A program made the position numbers and the translations under genes. DNA of 64,000 nt, taken from NCBI RefSeq assembly GCF_016901015.1, contig NZ_JAFEUP010000002.1:620001-684000 (forward strand), given 5' to 3'. This stretch comes from Zestomonas insulae (GTDB lineage Bacteria > Pseudomonadota > Gammaproteobacteria > Pseudomonadales > Pseudomonadaceae). The notes below the pieces were generated by a model that searched no databases, had not been told where the DNA came from, and saw nothing but the letters and a program-made list of their open reading frames with translations. Shown one piece after another: positions 9,559 through 17,800 of this stretch. Position 1 is the first letter of the stretch, and every line of letters begins with the position of its first letter.

Positions 9559-12500
9559 TTACCAGCTGTACTTGACGCCGATCTGCGCCTCGCCCGCGGT
9601 GTACTCATGGTCTCCCGATTCAATACCCACGCTGCCCCATAGGCTCACCGCCTTGGTCACGTTGCCCTGCAGGCCAATCTTGCCTTCCAGCCAGTTGGTT
9701 GGCAGGCCGTCGCGCACGACGATGTCGTCGAACGTCACCGTCTGCGATCCCGGGCCATGCCACCAGTTCACTTCTGCGAACGGGCGGATCTGCTTCATGT
9801 CTGTGTCATCGAGCGCGAGACCATGCAGGCGCACGCCCAGGCGCGTCGTCACGCTCGTATCCGCCTGGCCCGATACGACCGTGCCGTTGCGTTCTGTGTG
9901 GTTGTCCGCGTGGAACTTCGACACGATCACCTGGCCTTGCGGCTCGAGGTACATCCTCATGCTCTCGGTTTCATGGATCGGGAGCGAGTAGCCGGTTTCC
10001 AGCGACGTCGCCAGGTTGTTCGATTGGTAGCGTTCAGTGGGCAGCCCCTGGCCGCTCACCTTGTTGTCGAACTTGCCGTACATCACCCAGCTGTCCGCAT
10101 ACGGGCCCGACTGAATGTCGCGGTGACCATACCAGGTGGCATAGGCCCCTAGGCTGTAACCGTCCACGGTGCCGCGCGAGCTGAGGGCGCCGTTGTCGGC
10201 CCGGTTGCTGCTCCGACCGTAGGCGCCCATCGCACCGACGCGGATGCTGCCTTCGCCACCGTCGCTGAAGCGCAGGATATCGCTGCCCAGATGCACCATG
10301 GACTGCGTGTCGCTGGCGCTCAGTGCGCCTTCGCGACTGCTGGTTTTCCCCACCACGCGTATCCAGGCATTAGCGTCGCTGGACTCCTGCAGATTCTTGC
10401 CCACCAGGCCGGGAGCCTGGCTCTGGCGCTCGTGCAGCGTATGAAACTGCATGGTGCTGGCCGCCAGTTTGTTGTTGAGGTAGGAGCCCACTTCCGGACG
10501 GAAGCTCGGGGTCGGGGTCGGGCAGAGTGCTGGGCTGCTGGTGCAGTCATCGGTTGGCTGGTCGGCTCCTTGCGAGACCAGGTACCAGTCGTCGGCCACG
10601 CCGCCGTTGCCCCCGCGCGCCAGGCGGTAGTCATAGGGACCGGCTGCGAGCGAACCTACGCCCTGGCGGTAGCCGTCGGAGGTCGCATCCAGCGCGAAGG
10701 CGCTTGCGTCGGTGGTGCCGCCATTGCGCGTTTCGACCACGCGGATGCCGTGCGTAGTCTGCGCACCTTCACCACCGGCGTGCTTGACCACCAGCCCGGT
10801 GTTGCCAGACGCCCGGCCGCCATCGATCAGCAGCTTATCGGTGGACGAGGTGTCCCCACCCATGACGGTGTTGATCACCACCTTGCCGTCATTGCCCACG
10901 TAGTCGCCCATGACCACCAGTACGTTGCCCACCTCGCTACCCGCCAGGTTCACTGTGCCGCTGTTGAGCATGCCGTTGCCCAGGGTGAAAGTACCTGCCG
11001 GATCGGCGCTGTGGCCCGCCAGCGCGTTCAGTGCCGCCACCGTGCCGGCGTTCGCCACCTGGCCGCTCACCGTGCCCAGGCCCGCCAGTGTCGCGCCTTG
11101 CGCCACGCGGACTTCACCGGCACCCGCAGCGCCCAGGGTGACGTTCGGCCGAGTGGTATCGCCGACGATCAGGGTGCCCGCATCCACCGCCGACTTGCCG
11201 GTGTAGCTCAGCGCATCGCCCGCTGTCAGCGTGCCATTGCCCTGCTTGATCAGGTCACCGCTACCGGAAACCGCATTACCCAGCGTCCAGTCGGTCGTGG
11301 CGTTCACCACCAGCGTGCCCGCGTCAGCCACCTTGGCTTGGCCCAGGTGCTTGGCTTCCGCGACGGTCAGCGTGGTGCCGGCGGCCGTGGCGAACTGGCC
11401 CTCGAAGGCGTCGTTGTCGCCGGTCACGGTCACGTTCGCACCGTTGACGAGATTCACTTCACCCATGCCGCTGAGCGCGTTGGCCAGTGTGCCGCTGGCG
11501 CCATCGAGCTCCAGCGTGCCTTCGTCTGCGATGGCGCCCGTGCCCAGACCCAGGGTGTCGTTCAGCCGTGCGCTCGCCCCGGCGGCAATGCTGGTGCTGG
11601 CCGAAAGGGCGGCGTTGGGGCCCTGCACGTCCAGGACGCCGCCATTCAGGTTGAACTGGCCCGAACCGCTCAGACTGCCCGCGGAGGTGCCGCCACTGGC
11701 GATAGTCAGCGCACCGCCATCGATGTTCAGGGTCGAACCCGCCTGACCATCGAGTTGCTGGATGGTTTGCGTCGTGCCGTTCAGGCCTACCGCTGCTGTG
11801 CTGGCGATGTGCAGCGTATCGGTCTGGCCCAGCGCATGGTCCGCGTCAGTGCGCAGCATGCCCGTCGTGACCGTGGTGTCGCCGGAGTAGTCGTTGCTGG
11901 TATTCGACAGCGACACCAGACCCGCGCCGGCATCGATCGCCAGATTGCCGCTGCCGGTGATCTTCGCCGACATGTCGGCCGCGGCACCGGTGGCGCCGGT
12001 ATCTTCAGCCAGCGTCAGGCTCTGGCCGGCCTGCAGGTCCAGCTGCTTCAGGCCGTAGTTGACGTACAGGCCGTCGCCCGGCGCGGTGCTCAGGCGATAG
12101 TCGTAAGTGGCCTTGGCCACCGTGTCGCCGCCCTGGGCAATGTCCACCAACCGTGCGTCCGAGACCGCGTGGCCATCCTGGTCGACCAGGACGATGGCGC
12201 CAGCCGTGCCTATGGTGCTTGCGGCGTTTACCAGCTGCGTCCCGATGTTCGCGTCGTCCTGCACCAGCAGATTGCGCGCGTTAGGCGTGTCCGGTGCGCT
12301 TGGCACATAGGGTTGCGGCACGGTAATGCTGACTGTACCAGTGCCGATGGTGTCCAGCGTGTTGGTCGTGATGGTGCTCGAGGCTAGCTGCTGGTCCGGC
12401 AATCTGGCATTGAACTTCACCGTGCCACCGTTGAACGTCAGGCCACCGATCTGCTGTTCGCCATCGCCCACCGTCGTCACGTTGCCGCTGTCGGTACGCA

Positions 12501-14112
12501 GCGTCGCATGGGTCAGCGCCGTGGTATTGCTTCCCGACAGGTCGAAGGTATTGTCAGACAGCGCCACCGTACCGCTGAAGCCGCTTCCGGCCCCGGTGGT
12601 GAAGGAGAACGCCTGGTTGCCATTGGACGCATTCAGCACGCCTGATCCGGTCAGGGCGTTGCTGAACGTGAACGCTCCCGTGGTATGGGCGTCGAGAGTG
12701 GCGCCTGCGGCGAGGTGGACCCCACCTGAGCCCAGGTTATTCATGCTGTCGATCGCCGAGTTGGCCACGGCAAGCGTGCCATTGTGGATCGCTGTCCCGC
12801 CGGTGTAGGTGTTGGTGCCGGTCAGCATGGTCGTGCCGGTGCCGAGCTGCTGGACCGCGCCGGAGCCGGAAATCGCGCCGCCAACCGTCATCGTGTTCGA
12901 GCGCTTGAACGCCAGCGTGCCGTTGTTCGTCACGTTGCCGACGATCGAGCCGGTGGTACCGCCATTGCCAAGCTGCAGGGTGCCCGCCGAGATATGCGTG
13001 CCACCGGTATAGCTGTTGTCGCCCGTCAGAACCGTGGTGCCGCTGTAGGTTGCGAGCTTGCCCGGGCCGGTGATGACCGGTGTGAATGCGTAACTGCCGC
13101 TGTTGTCCGTGTGGTTGAAAACCAGCGAGCCGGCGTCACCCAGCGTCAGGGTCGGGGTTGGACCAGTCAGGATCAGCTTGCCCGGCGCCGCCGCAGGGGC
13201 CGTTGCCGCCGCGCCGATGTTGATGACGCCCCGCGAACCGCTGTTGGCGGCGACCGTGGCGCTCACCGCACTCGCGGTACCGTCGTTGGAAAGGGTCAGC
13301 GCGCCGTTGCCGAGGTTACCCACCGTGAGGGTGCTGGAATTGGTCCATGCGGAGCCGGCTCCATCGACCGTGACCGCCCCCCGACCGTTCGCAGTGGAAC
13401 CGATCATGCCGGCGGTATCGGAAACGCTCCCACTGTTCGTAATGTTCAGCGTGCCGATGCCAGATGTGCCCACGGACAGGTCGCTGCTGTTGTTCCAGCG
13501 CGACCCCGGGCCATTCACCGACACCGTGCCGGTGCCGGCGGTTTCATAGCCAACATATCCCTGGGTGTTCGACACCACTCCGCCGTCGGTAATCTCGAGC
13601 GTGCCATTACCCGTCTGGCCGACGCGCAGCAGCCCATTGGTATTCCACTGGGAGTCCACGCCACTCACCGTCGCCAGGCCAATGCTGTTGAGTGAAACGC
13701 CAATGTAGCTGTTGGTCGTACTGGTCACGTGGCCGCCGTCGAGGATCGCCAGCGTCCCGTTACCGTCGAAGCCCACGGACAGCCCTGGACCACTGGTGAA
13801 CTCCGATCCTGCTCCGCTCACCGTCACCATGCCGGTGCCGCTGATACGGCGGCCGATAAAGCCCGAGCCACTCGATACGCTGCCGCCGCTGGTGATGATT
13901 AGCGTGCCGCTGCTCGTATCGCCCACCGTCAGGGAATCCGGGAAACTCCACGGCGTACTGTGCGAGCCCGGTACGGTGACGATCTGCCCGGCATTGATGG
14001 TTGCCGCGTGCGAAAGCGTTGTGCCGAACACCACCAGCAAGGTGGCGCCTGACAGCGCCACGGCTTGGGCCAGTTTGTTGCGTCGGAACTGTTCCAGCGG
14101 GGTGCTTTTCAT
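9559..14112 (-). CDS. Type Va autotransporter with PATR-type repeats (AT3)
   Basis: 1517 residues. Signal region MKSTPLEQFRRNKLAQAVAL continues to a likely cleavage after SHA-A. The first ~250 residues carry repeats of ~40-45 aa of the form 'vSGxGSxWxNSxxLxVGxxGxGTLxITxGGxVS'. Residues ~350-470 contain autotransporter-associated beta-strand repeats (TYTGGTxIxxGTLxxxN). The barrel (~1247-1517) starts AWIRVVGKTSS and ends GVKYSW. The linker before the barrel contains a closely spaced Cys pair (TDDCTSSPALCP), unusual for passengers, which usually avoid disulphides. It is driven by operator D and has its own terminator. Likely a surface adhesin; substrate unknown. Confidence 0.9.
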   Translation of the reverse strand: MKSTPLEQFRRNKLAQAVALSGATLLVVFGTTLSHAATINAGQIVTVPGSHSTPWSFPDSLTVGDTSSGTLIITSGGSVSSGSGFIGRRISGTGMVTVSGAGSEFTSGPGLSVGFDGNGTLAILDGGHVTSTTNSYIGVSLNSIGLATVSGVDSQWNTNGLLRVGQTGNGTLEITDGGVVSNTQGYVGYETAGTGTVSVNGPGSRWNNSSDLSVGTSGIGTLNITNSGSVSDTAGMIGSTANGRGAVTVDGAGSAWTNSSTLTVGNLGNGALTLSNDGTASAVSATVAANSGSRGVINIGAAATAPAAAPGKLILTGPTPTLTLGDAGSLVFNHTDNSGSYAFTPVITGPGKLATYSGTTVLTGDNSYTGGTHISAGTLQLGNGGTTGSIVGNVTNNGTLAFKRSNTMTVGGAISGSGAVQQLGTGTTMLTGTNTYTGGTAIHNGTLAVANSAIDSMNNLGSGGVHLAAGATLDAHTTGAFTFSNALTGSGVLNASNGNQAFSFTTGAGSGFSGTVALSDNTFDLSGSNTTALTHATLRTDSGNVTTVGDGEQQIGGLTFNGGTVKFNARLPDQQLASSTITTNTLDTIGTGTVSITVPQPYVPSAPDTPNARNLLVQDDANIGTQLVNAASTIGTAGAIVLVDQDGHAVSDARLVDIAQGGDTVAKATYDYRLSTAPGDGLYVNYGLKQLDLQAGQSLTLAEDTGATGAAADMSAKITGSGNLAIDAGAGLVSLSNTSNDYSGDTTVTTGMLRTDADHALGQTDTLHIASTAAVGLNGTTQTIQQLDGQAGSTLNIDGGALTIASGGTSAGSLSGSGQFNLNGGVLDVQGPNAALSASTSIAAGASARLNDTLGLGTGAIADEGTLELDGASGTLANALSGMGEVNLVNGANVTVTGDNDAFEGQFATAAGTTLTVAEAKHLGQAKVADAGTLVVNATTDWTLGNAVSGSGDLIKQGNGTLTAGDALSYTGKSAVDAGTLIVGDTTRPNVTLGAAGAGEVRVAQGATLAGLGTVSGQVANAGTVAALNALAGHSADPAGTFTLGNGMLNSGTVNLAGSEVGNVLVVMGDYVGNDGKVVINTVMGGDTSSTDKLLIDGGRASGNTGLVVKHAGGEGAQTTHGIRVVETRNGGTTDASAFALDATSDGYRQGVGSLAAGPYDYRLARGGNGGVADDWYLVSQGADQPTDDCTSSPALCPTPTPSFRPEVGSYLNNKLAASTMQFHTLHERQSQAPGLVGKNLQESSDANAWIRVVGKTSSREGALSASDTQSMVHLGSDILRFSDGGEGSIRVGAMGAYGRSSNRADNGALSSRGTVDGYSLGAYATWYGHRDIQSGPYADSWVMYGKFDNKVSGQGLPTERYQSNNLATSLETGYSLPIHETESMRMYLEPQGQVIVSKFHADNHTERNGTVVSGQADTSVTTRLGVRLHGLALDDTDMKQIRPFAEVNWWHGPGSQTVTFDDIVVRDGLPTNWLEGKIGLQGNVTKAVSLWGSVGIESGDHEYTAGEAQIGVKYSW

Positions 14113-14144
14113 GATTGAGACACCAGCAAGGTTTCGTTGCTGAC

Positions 14145-14210
14145 AGTCTCGGCAAGCGGGTCTGGCGGTTCTGTAGGACTACTCCCCGGCGTCTGTAGGA
14201 ATACTCCGAA
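14145..14210 (-). promoter_or_regulatory. Tandem operator D and -10-like box of AT3
   Basis: Copies TGTAGGACTACTCCCCG (14172-14188) and TGTAGGAATACTCCGAA (14194-14210) have a 22-bp period. GAGACT (14150 to 14145) lies 21 bp from the proximal copy. Confidence 0.7.
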
Positions 14211-14229
14211 AGGTGTGGCGCCGAGTCAT

Positions 14230-14493
14230 GCAGGAGCGGGCGCTGCCTCGCGCTGCTTGCCGGCGCATATCCCCATCACCAGTAGGTGCCGGGCGCGCGC
14301 CGCTGATGCAGCGTGTGCAGGTTATGCAGTCCATGAAGGGCTCTTGCCTGATGGAGCAGGGCTACCTCGAAGTCCAGGTCGCGTTGCTCGGCATCCGCCA
14401 GTGCTAGCGTGGCGCGGATGTGATGCCCAGAGCATTCGCCAGCAACTGGACGTGGCTGGCGACTGCGCCTTCTTCGATGACCAGCCGCCTCAT
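14230..14493 (-). pseudogene. Decayed receiver-like gene
   Basis: Clear remnant of the 133-aa receiver-like gene at 21293-21694. From an ATG at 14493 it reads MRRLVIEEGAVASH then VQLLANALGI, hits a stop after a frame change, resumes in another frame as DAEQRDLDFEVALLHQAR, and again in a third as MGICAGKQRE. The last ~110 bp of the functional copy are missing. The upstream gap still carries the tandem operator. It sits between AT3 and the trimeric autotransporter. Confidence 0.8.
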
Positions 14494-14715
14494 GGACTGC
14501 CATCCAGAGCACGGAAAAGCGGCCGTAGCTGCAGTTTCCCCCGCGCGCCAACGGTGCGTTGTAGGAAGTTTCCCAAGTTGTCGTAGGAGTGTTCCGAAGC
14601 TGTCTGCACGGACGGTTTTTCTGTCGTGCTTGTCGATATGCTCGACTCGAAACGCAGGAACCACGGGGCCTCTGGGCGCTCGTGGCGTTGCGGTAAACGA
14701 GTCTACGAAGAGCCA
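14494..14715. repeat. Diverged duplicate of the 21695-21930 intergenic region
   Basis: The sequence aligns throughout with the gap between the intact receiver-like gene and the complete regulator: same operator, same 'CTCGAAACGCAG' and 'GGGCCTCTGG' blocks, and same 'GTCTACGA' just before where the regulator's start codon would be. Similarity stops at about that codon. It is a relic of a lost receiver/regulator pair. Confidence 0.75.
14533..14642. promoter_or_regulatory. Tandem operator E, possibly bidirectional
   Basis: Copies TGTAGGAAGTTTCCCAA (14560-14576) and CGTAGGAGTGTTCCGAA (14582-14598) have a 22-bp period. Leftward, GAAACT (14538 to 14533) lies at the standard 21 bp, facing the pseudogene. 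Rightward, TATGCT (14637-14642) lies 38 bp away and could serve as the -10 for the trimeric autotransporter transcript, as its counterpart at 21850 could for the complete regulator. Confidence 0.6.
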
Positions 14716-14778
14716 GACAAGAACCTGCCTGACAGCTCGCTACGCGACATGCGCGCTACCGCAATTCCGCGATTTGGT

Positions 14779-14815
14779 CGAGCGAGCGCTCTTCGAGCGA
14801 GCGCTCTTCGAGCGG
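14779..14815. repeat. 15-bp tandem repeat, 2.5 copies
   Basis: CGAGCGAGCGCTCTT occurs at 14779-14793 and 14794-14808, followed by a partial copy. It lies in the leader of the trimeric autotransporter, 85-120 bp before its start. The unit contains the palindrome GAGCGCTC. It may be slippage-prone or a leader hairpin. Confidence 0.7.
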
Positions 14816-14899
14816 ACCGTCGCCAGGCTGCAAACCAATCCCCATTAACCATTACGCAAGCAATACAGCCGGCCCCTTGCGGTCCGGCCAGGAATAGTC

Positions 14900-17800
14900 A
14901 TGAACAAGATTTACCGTTTGGTCTGGAGCGCGAGCCAAAGAGCCTGGATGGTGGCATGTGAATTTGCCAAGGCGGATGGCAAAGCTGGCAGCAGCCGGAT
15001 GCTCAAGATCGTGGGCCGTACCGGTGCCCTGATGGCGGCCATGGTGGCCGTCGAGCCGGCCAATGCCTGGGTCGCCGAGACCGGTACCAGCAGTCCTGCG
15101 TTGGATGGCGGCGTTGCCAGTAATACCTCCGTCAATGGTGGCAGTGCTACCGGTAGCGCGAACGCGAGTGCCATCGGACCGTCCTCCACGGCCAGCGCCA
15201 ACGGCTCCACGGCTGTGGGTTACAGGGCCACTGCTAGCGGGGGATCGTCCGTCGCCGCAGGGCGCAGCGTTGCATCTGGCGATGGGGCCATTGCCGTTGG
15301 TGACGGTGCGACTGCCTCGGCCGACAACTCGGTGGCGATTGGCCGCTCGACGCAAGCGAGCAGCACCTACGGTGTCGCCATTGGCTACCAGGCCGTCGCA
15401 TCGACTGGCACAGGAGGCATTGCCATAGGTGATGGGGCCAAGTCCGTTGACACCGGCGCCACCGCTTTGGGCTACGGCGCCAAGGCCAATGCAGCGAATA
15501 CCACGGCACTGGGCGCCGGGGCCGTTGGCACGGACCAAAACTCAACGGCGCTGGGCGTCTCCGCCCTGGCGGAAAAAGGATCGTTGGCCGCGGGATACTT
15601 GTCCAAAGCCACCGGCCAGAGTTCGGCCGCTTTCGGCTACGACGCCAAGGCCCTGGGCGACTACTCCATGGCGCTGGGTACTAACACCAAAGCCGCGGCG
15701 GCGGACAGCGTGGCATTGGGCAAGTCTTCGGTGGCTGACATTGCCGCAGGCGTGGCGGGTTATGACCCGATCACCAAGGCTGCATCGACCCAAGCCATCT
15801 CGGCCTGGAAGAGTGGTCTGGGTGCTGTCAGCGTGGGTGATTCCGCCAACTACAAGACTCGCCAGATTACGAATCTGGCTGCCGGCGCGCTGGATACCGA
15901 TGCCGTGAACGTGGCTCAGTTGAAAAATGCAGTAACAGCTGCAACGACCCATTACTACAGCGTGAACGACAACGGCACCAAGGGCGGCAACTACAACAAC
16001 GACGGTGCCACCGGGATCAATGCATTGGCGGCTGGCATTGGCGCGACCGCCACGGGTCAAAGTGGCATCGCTGTGGGGAATACAGCGAAGTCCACCAACA
16101 ACGACACCATTGCAGTGGGGCACAACGCGGTAGCGTCGAGCGTGAATCCAGCCCATACCGACATGATCGCCATTGGCCTGAATTCGAATGCTTCCAATGA
16201 CCACGCGTTGGCCCTCGGATCATCTGCCGCCGCGACGAGTAACAACACAGTGGCAGTAGGTGTGAGTGCCGCGGCGAGTGGACCTGCGGCTTTGGCATTG
16301 GGTCACACGGCCACTGCCAGTGGCTCCTACAGTACGGCAGTGGGTTCGGGTGCCACTGCGTCCAAGGGCAGCGCGGTTGCGATCGGCTACAAATCGAATG
16401 CGGCCGGCGACAATTCGGCCGCGATTGGCTATCAGTCTACAACGTCGGCGACCAATACTCTCGCCATTGGTATCAATGCGAATGCACAGACGGCTGCTAC
16501 CAATGCCATTGCCATCGGTAACGCGGCGGTGGCTTCGAGCGGAGCTGTCAACTCGATCGCCCTGGGTAGCGCAGCGACAGCTTCCGTCACCGGCGGTGTT
16601 GCCCTCGGCTCAGGCTCGCTGGCCAATACCGCTGCCGGCATCGCGGGGTACGACCCGTTAACGAAGCTGGCATCCATCGACACCAGTGCTACCTGGAAGA
16701 GCACCCTGGGCGCCGTCAGCATCGGCGATGCGGCCAGTGGAAAGACTCGCCAGATCACCGGCGTGGCCGCAGGCAGGGCCGACACCGATGCCGTCAACAT
16801 CGCTCAGTTGAAAGGCGCCACCGACGCCGCGGTGATGTATGACAACAGCACCCACAACAGCGTAACCCTGGGTGGCGACACCTACGACAGCACCACCAAG
16901 CTCGGCGGCACCCGCATCAAGAACGTGGCCGCCGGCGTGGACGGTGGTGACGCGGTGAACGTCGACCAGTTGAACGACCTGGCGGACACCCCGATTACTT
17001 TTGCCGGTAATACCGGTTCGGCGGACAAGAAGCTGGGCGATACCTTCACCATCGAAGGCGCAGGTACCACGGCCGGCACTTATTCGGGTAACAACCTGAA
17101 GACCGCAGTGGACGCCGACGGCAAGCTGCAACTGCTGATGGCCGACAACGTCGTGCTCGACTCGGTGACCACCGGCAATACCACCCTCGACACCAATGGC
17201 CTGGCCATTACTGGCGGCCCGAGCGTGACCGTCAATGGTATCGACGCAGGCAACCAGAAAATCACCAATGTGGCTGATGGCGATATCAGCGCCGGCTCCT
17301 CCGACGCGATCAATGGTTCGCAGCTGTATGCCACCAACCAGCAGGTGGAGCAGAACACCAGCGACATCACCGTCCTGCAGCAGGATGCCCTGCAGTGGAA
17401 CGATGCGCTCGATGCCTACGATGCCAGCCACGGTACGGCTGATCCGAAGAAGATCACCAACGTGGCAAACGGTTTGATTAACTCGACCTCCGTCGATGCG
17501 ATCAACGGTTCGCAGTTGTATAGCCTGGCCGAGTCCACAGCCAGCGCGATGGGTGGCGGTTCGGTGGTCAACCCGGACGGTTCGATCACTGCTCCAACCT
17601 ACAACGTTGGCGACGTCACGGTGAACAACGTTGGCGATGCCATCATCCACATTGATGCTCGTGTGACGCAGAACACCAGCGATATCACTGTCCTGCAGCA
17701 GGATGCACTGCAGTGGAACGATGCGCTCGGCGCCTACGATGCCAGCCACGGTACGGCTGATCCGCAGAAAATCACCAACGTGGCTGACGGCGATATCGGC

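Noticed and set aside
14779-14815. Short tandem repeats considered as a CRISPR array
   Set aside because: 15-bp units without spacers, only 2.5 copies, no cas genes in the window.
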